Source: Haplosporangium gracile (taxonomy: Eukaryota; Mortierellomycota; Mortierellomycetes; Mortierellales; Mortierellaceae). Taken from it: a DNA stretch of 20,939 bases. Shown piece after piece: positions 1 through 7,660 of this stretch (position 1 is the first letter of the stretch; each line of letters begins with the position of its first letter). The stretch spans positions 1-20,939 of the forward strand of contig JAAAUF010000741.1 in assembly GCA_015499985.1 (NCBI GenBank), given 5' to 3'. The translations under genes were made by a program, and so were the position numbers. The notes under the pieces are model-generated. The model was not told the DNA's origin. It searched no databases and saw only the letters and a list, made by a program, of their open reading frames with translations.

Positions 1-189
1 CACCCCCTACTCCTCACCTTCAAAGACTTACTCAAAACAAGAGCGGACCTAGCGACACAGTCTTCAGGATCTACCGACATTTTACTCCTCACCTCTATAC
101 CAAACATCTTCTAACGCCACCAAATTCTCCCAAACTCAAAAGACAATAACTCCCTTTCCTTCCCCCTGCTTGCCGCCTGCTACGACACC
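1..189 (+). promoter_or_regulatory. 5' leader / promoter end of the SUN gene
   Basis: This stretch is C/A/T-rich with pyrimidine patches (for example 151-166) and leads to the ATG at 190 without an open frame that looks coding. The context around the ATG (cgacaccATGt) has purine at -3 and is a reasonable eukaryotic start. No TATA box is visible, so the transcription start may lie in the window or to its left. Confidence 0.4.
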
Positions 190-2667
190 ATGTCCACGCC
201 AACGACACCGATCCCTTCAACAGGTCTATTCATCGAGTACCGAGAACCTCCATCCACCACCGAAACAACCTCACCAATACCGGACGACCACGACGACCAC
301 TATACCAACGATGATGACAACAACGATAACGACGACGACGGCAACTGTAGGAATTATCATGAGGAGGACATGATGGTTGAGCTTCTGGAACGACGACGGG
401 AGTTGTATGCAAGGTCCAAATCCTTAAACCCTTCTAGTGTCCGTGTCTCGTACCCTCCTCCTCTGCTTGTTGATCCGACTGATCATTATACTGAGACGAC
501 GGGAGCGGCCAGGAGTAAGAGTAGTAGTACACCATTATACCGTCGTCGTCCTCGTCGAAGCTCAAGTCGGTTGTACAATAAGTTGGCAGCATCTGAGGGA
601 GACAACTACGACAAATATGACAACATTAACAACACCAAAAGAAGTACTACCAATATTGCAACTGAGCTGTGGGCCTGGGTGCTAGGTCTTTGCCGTAGGT
701 TGGGTCTGAGTTGCGGATACACTTCAGAGGAGACCACCACTGTTGCAGCTACAGTCCATCGCCACTACAACTACCAGGTCCACCATTACATCGACAAGCT
801 GACGACCACGTATTACAAGAACGAAGCAGCCATCATCAAGTGGATATCGATCAGTCTCTTGATGGGGTTGATCATGACTGTCTTACCCTGCTGCATCATT
901 CCTCGAGGTGGTTCGTCCTTGCACTCTGCCTCAACACCACGCTATTGCGATGGGCTTAATCATCTTTGGCATACATCCGTTGTTGTTGTCGATACTGGAA
1001 GGATAGGAGGAGAATTAGGAGGAAGAGAAGGAGAGGGAGATGGAGGAAGAGAAGGGGCAGCAAGAGGGAGAGATGAGGGGTCGTGGCGGTCCTCGTTGAG
1101 AGCTCATTGGGCTCGCAGCCAATTCATTTCTGCCCTCCATTTTCCAACACGCTTTTTTCCCGCCTCGCGATCACTTACCAACAAGGACAGACATCACTAT
1201 CATCAATCACTGACCAATGATGTCGTAGATAGTACCACTCCTTCTCAATCACTAACCGATTGCCCTACCACGAGGTACAGCGACACGATGGACTTGAGGA
1301 CCAAATACGAATCTTTTGTGCAGAGAATCACAAACCTCGAGCGATCGCAGAGTAACCGGAACGTCGATTTCAGATTGATCCAAGAGCAGCTGAGGTCTGG
1401 TTGGTGGATCGAGGACAAGATCTTGAACGTTATCCGGAATGAGCTCCCGCAAGAGTTGGTCCTCGTCAAAGATCCCATCACGGGGAAGATCCAGATTCCT
1501 GAGAAATTCTGGAATGCGGTGAGGGAAGTTTTGGGGTCGAGGGTTGGGCACGTTGCTGCAGTTGTCCAGGAGGAGCTAAGGAGGGCTACAGAGGGAAGGG
1601 AGAGTAAGTGGGAGGAGTTTTTGACCGAGAATGAGAACAGAATCAAGAGTTTAATTTCGGACACCAACAATAACCTTTCGCAACGGACTGCAGTTCTTTC
1701 GAGACATGAGTTTTTGTACCTGGTCGCGACAGAGTCGAATGCTATCTGGTCGAGCCTTGAGGGGTGGGTGGATTCATTTGTGCAACGACAGCTTGCGCAG
1801 TGGGTGGAGCGGGAAACAGATGGAGGTGATGTCCAGGGTATTGTGTCGTGTGTCGAGCAACAGATCCTGACAGAAATGATCAACAGAGCCATTGAGAGAT
1901 ACCACACCCGCCACCATAGCCTTCGTCACATCAACACGCAACCAGACTACGCGCTCTACAACTCGGGTGGCCGTATCATCTCCCATCTCACGACCCAAAC
2001 CTATCACCGCTACAAGCCCACTACCATCCTTGGCCAACTTTTCGGGCTTCGGAACTGGGTTCCCCCTCCTTTATCTTCGGCTCGTAACCAACTGCAGGCC
2101 AACAAGGTGATCCAACCAGAGATGAATCCCGGAGACTGCTGGCCTATCAAGGGTGCCTGGGGTCAGATTGCGATTCAACTGGCGAAAAGAGTTGTGGTCA
2201 CTGAGGTTATGATTGAGCATGTGGATCCGAGGGTGGCTCTTCATCGAGGCACTGCGCCGAGAGAGATTGAGATCTGGCGTTTGGCTGCCCCCATTTCTTC
2301 CTCTTCTTGCTCTTCTTCGAAGGAGGCAGAAGGAGAGGCAAGGATGGAAAAAGGCGAGGATGGTGGTAAGACTCCGATCTTGGCAACGTGGCACAAGTTC
2401 GGATCACCCTTCCCAGGCGCCTCTCTCCTCACCACCATTACGTATCAACAACAACAAAGCATAACATTCAATGGCGGTAATGATAGTGATGAGGGCGGTG
2501 GCATCGGTGAAGCGGAGAGGGAGATGGAGACGGCGCAGAAGTTCTCGATTCCGCTGTCGAAACAGAACGTGCCTGCGTATGGTGTTGTCGTCCGGGTTCT
2601 GTCGAATTGGGGGCACCCTGATTTCACTTGTCTCTACCGCGTTCGCGTTCATGGACGCACCGTGTGA
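190..2667 (+). CDS. SUN-domain (Sad1/UNC-84) inner nuclear membrane protein
   Basis: One 825-codon frame without an intron. The N-terminus is Asp/Asn-rich (about residues 33-56) then Ser/Arg-rich. A hydrophobic helix at about 216-238 is the likely inner-nuclear-membrane anchor. A Gly/Glu/Arg low-complexity stretch follows (about 275-300), then a probable coiled coil from about 367. The SUN domain occupies about 585-825: it opens with SGGRIISHLT, contains GDCWPIKGAWGQ (Cys650), EHVDP and ends with SNWGHPDFTCLYRVRVHG, which is the classic end of the family. SUN proteins trimerise through the coiled coil in the perinuclear space and bind KASH peptides of outer-membrane partners, linking chromatin or the spindle pole body to the cytoskeleton. 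Cys650 and Cys814 match the internal disulfide pair of animal SUN2. A Ser/Glu-rich insert of about 70 residues splits the domain. A spliced-out segment near 1000-1270 cannot be excluded. Confidence 0.9.
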   Translation: MSTPTTPIPSTGLFIEYREPPSTTETTSPIPDDHDDHYTNDDDNNDNDDDGNCRNYHEEDMMVELLERRRELYARSKSLNPSSVRVSYPPPLLVDPTDHYTETTGAARSKSSSTPLYRRRPRRSSSRLYNKLAASEGDNYDKYDNINNTKRSTTNIATELWAWVLGLCRRLGLSCGYTSEETTTVAATVHRHYNYQVHHYIDKLTTTYYKNEAAIIKWISISLLMGLIMTVLPCCIIPRGGSSLHSASTPRYCDGLNHLWHTSVVVVDTGRIGGELGGREGEGDGGREGAARGRDEGSWRSSLRAHWARSQFISALHFPTRFFPASRSLTNKDRHHYHQSLTNDVVDSTTPSQSLTDCPTTRYSDTMDLRTKYESFVQRITNLERSQSNRNVDFRLIQEQLRSGWWIEDKILNVIRNELPQELVLVKDPITGKIQIPEKFWNAVREVLGSRVGHVAAVVQEELRRATEGRESKWEEFLTENENRIKSLISDTNNNLSQRTAVLSRHEFLYLVATESNAIWSSLEGWVDSFVQRQLAQWVERETDGGDVQGIVSCVEQQILTEMINRAIERYHTRHHSLRHINTQPDYALYNSGGRIISHLTTQTYHRYKPTTILGQLFGLRNWVPPPLSSARNQLQANKVIQPEMNPGDCWPIKGAWGQIAIQLAKRVVVTEVMIEHVDPRVALHRGTAPREIEIWRLAAPISSSSCSSSKEAEGEARMEKGEDGGKTPILATWHKFGSPFPGASLLTTITYQQQQSITFNGGNDSDEGGGIGEAEREMETAQKFSIPLSKQNVPAYGVVVRVLSNWGHPDFTCLYRVRVHGRTV

Positions 2668-2672
2668 GATCT

Positions 2673-2694
2673 CCCCCCCCCCCCCCCCCCCCCC
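2673..2694. repeat. C22 homopolymer just after the SUN stop codon
   Basis: Twenty-two consecutive C residues start five bases after the TGA at 2665-2667, inside the presumed 3' UTR. A run this long is prone to slippage in replication and to length error in sequencing, so its exact length is uncertain. Confidence 0.9.
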
Positions 2695-2798
2695 ATCTCG
2701 CGATTGTGTCGCGTCGTACAGGAGATGAGGAGAGAACTAAGGCGAGGGAACGCCTCAAGAAAAACGAAAATCAACGGAGGACCATGAAATATTGGGCG

Positions 2799-2804
2799 AA
2801 TAAA
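2799..2804 (+). terminator. AATAAA poly(A) signal for the SUN gene
   Basis: A canonical AATAAA on the plus strand lies 132 nt beyond the SUN stop codon, in an A-rich stretch (2799-2820) with further overlapping copies. Position and strand fit cleavage of the SUN transcript; the cleavage site is not visible. Confidence 0.5.
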
Positions 2805-2960
2805 ATAAAAAAAATAAAAAGAAGAAGGGTCAAGGGAACGGGCATGGCTGCTCAAAAACAACTCAAATGGTATAGGATGGATGGCGAAGAGAAAATTGTC
2901 GGCTCAGACCATGACTATCCCTAATTCAGACCGCGCTCCATAATCAACTGGTCTATCCTT

Positions 2961-2966
2961 TTTATT
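2961..2966 (-). terminator. AATAAA poly(A) signal for the monooxygenase gene
   Basis: The plus strand reads tttatt here, giving AATAAA on the minus strand 52 nt downstream of the monooxygenase stop codon at 3018-3020. The two signals of the convergent pair are about 160 nt apart, so the transcripts probably do not overlap much. Confidence 0.5.
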
Positions 2967-3017
2967 TTCTACGAAGATGTAACACATTACTTCAGTAGCT
3001 CAAAAACAATGTTCTGC

Positions 3018-5707
3018 CTAATTGCTCAAAATAGAACCAAAGTACTCATCCACATCCGTCCACATCGCACTATCGACGTTCGCAACGCGGAACGCGATAT
3101 GCGTATCAGGGCGAAGAACAACAATTCCCCCTCCATAACTTTTCCTGTTCGACACTCCCGCAAATCCATATCTCTCATGCAATCGGCCTCCCTCGCAGTC
3201 GACGTAAATCTTTCCAAAGCCCATAGTCCTGTTCGCCATCGCCGTTGTCGTTGCCTCGTGGTGGTCCGATTCGAAGGGTGGTGCCTGGCTGGAAATCACA
3301 TGGACCATGAACTGAGGCGTCGACTTCATTTTCTTGCCCATCATCGCTCCCGAGCTCGAGCTCGAGCTCGAGTTCGACTCCAACACTCCTCTGAGTCCTG
3401 GCCACCTGGACGACCAAGCACGCTGGTAATGGTCAATATCCTTAACCAGATCGGAATCAAAGCTCTTCTCCTTCACTAGACGATCGGCCGCAAAGACGAG
3501 GATGTGGAAGACACCAGGATGGGCGAGGAGTTCGTAAAGTCGCGTTGTCGTAGGTTGATCAGTCGAATTATCTTCCAGTTCAGTCAGCAACTCTGACCTT
3601 GGTACTGACGTATCTACAGGTGCTTCAAAGGGTACAAGGATATCGTCGGGAGCTCGCTGTCCGATAGAGGCAGGTCCTGTGGGTGAGTAATGTTGAGATT
3701 TGTGGGATTTGTTGATCGAGTTCTCATGGTACCTGAGTCCTAACTAAGTTTTGCATTTAGTATGGCGAAAAAAAAAAAAAAAAAAAATAGATAATGTTAG
3801 GTTTTCCAGTTTTCATTAGTCAGTAAAAACTAAAGAGAGAGCGTGTTTGTAATTTCCGTACCATGGAGAATGGAGCACTGCTGCTGCCGTTGGGCAAGTA
3901 ACGAGTGAGGTAAGGCACGATCGAAAGCATTAGTCGCTTTATTCTGGAGGAAAAAAAGCCCTGGTAAATACCGCTGTCCAGGGTCTTGGCCGAAAACTGG
4001 ATAATCTCGTCAGCAATGGGGATGCGTTCCTCGCTGTAAGAGTCCAGGAGGGATTGGGGTGCTGTTCCATTGAGGACCATGGCGATCTTCCATGCCAAGT
4101 TGTATGAATCCTGAAGACCCGTGTTCAATCCTGTTTGTCCCTCCGTGTGTGTGTAACAATTAGTACGATGAGAAAGGTAAATATGTGCGACTTTGTCAGT
4201 GTGATACAAAATGCGAGAAAGCGCGCAAGGGCGACAAATACTTTGATTCCCAGCAAATTCAAACACACACAGACGCAAGGCATAGTTCTAATAACGTACC
4301 TTGACCACCGGCGGGGGAGTGACAATGAGCAGCATCGCCTGCCAAAAAGATCCGTCGCTTGTGCATAAACTCTACAGCCCGACGTTCATTGACCCTGTAG
4401 TATGTCAACCAGTTGTAGCTGAGAACCTTAAGTTTAAGAGCGCCCGTGGTTTCCTGGAGGAGGTTCTCAAAGTATTCCTTGGTCGGCGTCTTGTGCTCTC
4501 GTGCATTGAACTGTTCTTGGGTCAGCATACCGTCGTCGAGCATCATACGGACTCTGTTGTCGCGGATGGGGAACAGTCCAACAGAGTGACGATTTTCTCC
4601 ATTGATGAACCTATTTTCACAAGAGAGGAAGTGAGAGAGGCGAAAAGGCAGGAAGGGGTCAAGGGGTGAGAACATAGACAAAGAAAAAGAAACAAACAAT
4701 CATGCATTGTGCATACCGCATCGATAAATGGACCAGTGAACCCGATTTCAAAGTGATCCAAGAGGACAAGGAACAAGAACAAACCATGTACAAATGAACA
4801 TGCATACTTACGCGATATGGGTGTTGGACATATCGGTCTCAACGTGCCCGTCAAACATAATGAAGTTGTAGTCGCGGGTGCGGCCTGGGAACGGAATGTT
4901 GAGTCGGTGTCGGACCGTCGACCGGCCACCATCAGAGGCAATCAAGTACTCGGACCGGACCACCTTGATTTCATACTGCTTGTCTTCGTCCTCGTCTGCT
5001 ATGTCAACAGTGCCCAAGACAACACTCTCTCCCTTGCGCTTATTGGTCCCCTCAGTCGCTCTGCGCATTGTCGTCTCCACCCATGAGGTCGTCATCGTCG
5101 ACTTCGCCTCCTTTGTCGTTCCATCCTGTGCTTGCTGGTGCTCAACCTGCTCCTGCTCCCGCTCAACAACCTTTGTATCTAGCAACTCCCACCCGCGCTC
5201 AACCTTCCCAATCCCCGTCTTCTCATACTCCTCCGTCAGGATCTTGACAGTCTGAGTCTGTGCCAACATCCAGGGGACATGAAACTCTGAATCCTTGCTT
5301 GGTTCCGGCTTGACGTCTGCAACCAGGCTGTTCCCAAAGTAGAACCGCATCGACTCGGACCTCCAGGATTGTCTGTCAACCTCTTCATAGAGACGTTGGT
5401 CGGTGAGCTTGAAGATTTCGATGGTTCTGGCGTGGGTGGCGATAGCTCGGGAATCGGGGGTGGGATTCATGTCACGCTCGATGATTCGACTGGGGATGCC
5501 CATCTTTGCGAGGAGGAAGCCGGCCATGAGACCTGTGGGACCTGCACCGGAGATGAGGACGGGGATGTCAATGTTGAGTGGATTTGAGGATGAGGTTGTG
5601 GCGTTGAGGGAGGGGGAGGGGGGTGTCGATGGCGGTGTGAACGAGGATGAGGATGCGGATGAAGCAGGTGAACCTGATGAGGACGACGATGATTCTGGAG
5701 CCATCAT
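3018..5707 (-). CDS. FAD-dependent monooxygenase, phenol 2-monooxygenase-like
   Basis: Four exons join in frame: 5707-4812, 4610-4300, 4130-3862 and 3743-3018, giving 733 residues. Donors are gtaagt, gtacgt and gtacgg; every intron ends in AG. The family uses NADPH and O2 to hydroxylate an aromatic or similar substrate. All three FAD signatures are present: GAGPTG (54-59), SDGGRSTVRH (258-267) and GDAAHCHSPAGGQGLNTGLQD, which spans the exon 2/3 junction at G403. The C-terminal thioredoxin-like dimerisation domain starts at about GQRAPDD and ends with VVLRPDTHIAFRV. There is a Ser/Pro-rich N-terminus (residues 6-42) and a Glu/Lys/Thr-rich insert between the first two FAD motifs. I chose the ATG at 5707 because the in-frame ATG at 5890 lies only 21 nt from the TATA box, probably upstream of the transcription start. 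The substrate cannot be told, and no pathway partner is adjacent. Confidence 0.9.
3351..3372. repeat. Self-complementary CGAGCT hexamer repeat within exon 4
   Basis: About 3.7 copies of cgagct form a perfect palindrome inside monooxygenase exon 4. On the coding strand it reads as alternating agc/tcg serine codons, making a short Ser run ahead of GAMMG. It lies in a variable linker of the thioredoxin-like domain. Confidence 0.85.
3768..3787. repeat. A20/T20 run inside monooxygenase intron 3
   Basis: Twenty A on the plus strand are twenty T in the transcript, lying 22 nt upstream of the intron 3 acceptor AG at 3745-3744. It probably serves as the polypyrimidine tract of that 3' splice site. 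Confidence 0.8.
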
Positions 5708-5716
5708 GGTTGAACT

Positions 5717-5734
5717 TGTTTGTTGTTTCTTGGT

Positions 5735-5775
<41 letters not shown>

Positions 5776-5785
5776 TTATTCTTGG
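5717..5785 (-). repeat. CAA/CAG triplet-rich 5' UTR of the monooxygenase
   Basis: On the minus strand this is a run of CAA with interspersed CAG triplets just upstream of the ATG at 5707. It would encode Thr/Ala if the ATG at 5890 were used, but given the TATA position it is more likely untranslated leader. CAA-rich leaders recur at 18125-18162. Confidence 0.6.
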
Positions 5786-5910
5786 TGTTGTTGCTTGTGA
5801 GGTATGGGTGAGATGTCTATGCCCGTTTAGGTTTATTAGTTGCGTATGTCCGTGTGTGGGCGAAGGTGGAGTGGGAATGAGAACAAACAAACAGAGCTGT
5901 AGTGCTCCCT

Positions 5911-5916
5911 TTTATA
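5911..5916 (-). promoter_or_regulatory. TATAAA box of the monooxygenase gene
   Basis: The minus strand reads aggaTATAAAagg. Transcription would be expected to start about 25-30 nt downstream, near 5880-5890, leaving a leader of about 175 nt before the ATG at 5707. This position decides the start-codon choice. Confidence 0.6.
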
Positions 5917-6407
5917 TCCTTCCTCAAATCTGCCTTTCCTTCGATCCTGTGTGAAAGAAAGGGGGGGGAGGGTCCATTGACTTCAATCGTAAAACAGCCT
6001 CATTACCTTGTTCATAACACATCGCTATGTCCGCAATGCAAAAAAAAAAAAAAAAAGGATATGCTACGCAGTGTCTGATCCTCCTACTACCATTCTCCCT
6101 TTTCTCTACGGCATATCTTTTCTCCGACACTATCCCCATCATCCCTTACCACTTCCTTTAATATGGATAAAGAAAGGGGAATCGTGGGGTTCTGCATAGG
6201 AGGAAGGAAGGAGGAGGGGACAGTTGGGGCAAAATAAAATTTCCTTTTTGCCCTCTTCTTTGCGAGCGCGCGCAAAGTTGAAGAGTGAGGCTGCGCAAAG
6301 TGCTTTCCTTTCCCTCCTTCATGCAGAAGGGGATTTTAGTGTAAGTGCGCTGGGAGAAGGCCACAGGGACAGTGCGTCTTTTGCGTTTTTCCCATTACGC
6401 CCACAGG

Positions 6408-7508
6408 CTAGGTGCTTAGCTGGTTGAAGAGATGACGAAAGAGGCTTGTTGCCCATTTGATAGAAGTGACACCCAATTCTTTCTCTGTAACAGCAGTATT
6501 TTGATATAAGTGAACGTGTGCAGGGTTTTCTTTATGTGTTCGTTCCATAGTAAGGCCACAAAGAGGAACGGCAAGGTTCTGTCCCATTGTTACCCCTAGA
6601 CTATATATCATCACGCTTAAGAGTAAGCGACTGCAACGTCGAGCAACTAGGTAAGCGGGAATCCAATGGTAAAAAAATAAATAAATGCAACCACAGAAGA
6701 AATTGGCTTTATCATTTTGCTCGTGTTCGAGAATGGCGCCGCCAACTTGAAAAGAAGGAAAAAGAATGAAAAAGTACGGGAACAGAAATGAAACAAAACA
6801 TCGCAAAAGAAACAAGGAAGAATGAAGTAGAGTGAAAAGAAAGAAGAAGAGAAGGAAGGTAAAAAAGTAAAAATAACGGCTCACACACCACCAAAAAAAA
6901 AAAAAAAAAAAAAAAAGGACAAACACTGGACGTGACAAAAAAAACATGTAGTCCTCCCAACAACCTCCCATAACCTAGAAACAGCTGGATACCGGTGGCC
7001 ATATAAACAAGCTATTCGCCCCATCACCACCGATAGAGCCAAGATTGCTTAGTTGTTCCTTAAGAATCGCTCCAGAGAATGTACGGCTGGAATCATTGCA
7101 AAGTAAACGAGCCATTTCATCGAACATCGCAAATAAATCACTCAACGCACAAACAAATACTGAACATCCATGACAATGATTGCCAGTGCCGAGGTGTTTT
7201 GTGTTGCGGGATTTTGAAGGGAAGAGAGCAAGAAAAAGAAAGGGAAGAATGGAATAACGATGGAAAGGATGCGAGAAAAGAAATAACGGTGAAAAAAAGG
7301 GCAAAGAGAGAAAAAAGAAAAAAAATATATTAAAAAGGCCCCTCGTCCTTCTACAACACAATGACAAACTGGCATCCCGGTGAATAAGTAAGTTACTTCT
7401 TACCCACCTCACGTCCACCACTGATATAATAGAACCGGCAGCTGCACCGGTCAAAGAGGTACCATAGCAGTCGTGGTAGTAGTGATGTAGCAACGTTGAA
7501 AGTACCAT
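6408..7508 (-). other. Possible unrecognised split gene
   Basis: Three minus-strand segments read more like protein than the surrounding low-complexity DNA. They are 7508-7397 (starts MVLSTLLHHYYH, followed by donor-like gtgagg or gtaaga), about 7158-6978 (contains LFAMFDEMARLLCND and ends in TAG) and about 6640-6408 (contains MGQNLAVPLCGLTMERTH and ends LFNQLST before TAG). The intervening DNA is pyrimidine-rich on that strand, as introns can be. I do not recognise a family and could not build one uninterrupted frame, so these could be chance frames or remnants of a decayed gene. Confidence 0.2.
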
Positions 7509-7525
7509 TACATTACGAGTTCAAA

Positions 7526-7531
7526 TTTAAT
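7526..7531 (-). terminator. ATTAAA poly(A) signal for the coiled-coil gene
   Basis: The common variant ATTAAA lies on the minus strand 130 nt after the stop codon at 7661-7663. Spacing and strand fit 3' processing of the nine-exon transcript. Confidence 0.35.
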
Positions 7532-7660
7532 ATACAATCTGGTCATCTAAACACCCGCACGGCTAGATGCTCTACGCGCACACGCAACCTCAAGTCAGAA
7601 TTCGCGCAAGCGGTCTAAAGTTTTGCACCCGAGATGCTGCTCCATATCGCGCTACGCCGA

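Larger units (their letters stand above)
2668..3017. other. Convergent 3' UTR interval
   Basis: This 350-nt gap separates the tail-to-tail SUN (+) and monooxygenase (-) genes. Apart from the C22 run it is A-rich around 2798-2822. It holds one poly(A) signal for each strand and no coding sequence that I can support. Confidence 0.6.
5917..7660. other. Intergenic region, largely noncoding
   Basis: About 1.7 kb between the monooxygenase promoter and the 3' end of the nine-exon gene. It contains an A17 run (6040-6056), an A24 run (6893-6916), a G-rich patch (5961-5971) and purine-rich stretches on the plus strand at about 6740-6870 and 7205-7330. Two minus-strand segments look somewhat protein-like and are listed separately. 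I saw no RNA gene or mobile element. Confidence 0.5.

Noticed and set aside
4699..4800. Protein-like stretch (HFEIGFTGPFIDA followed by gtatgc) inside monooxygenase intron 1
   Set aside because: There is no AG acceptor between the exon 1 donor and this segment, and direct joining of exon 1 to 4610 gives an uninterrupted frame with good family continuity.
5708..5890. N-terminal extension of the monooxygenase from the ATG at 5890
   Set aside because: The ATG lies 21 nt from the TATA box and the extension is mostly Thr/Ala encoded by a triplet repeat; it is better read as leader.
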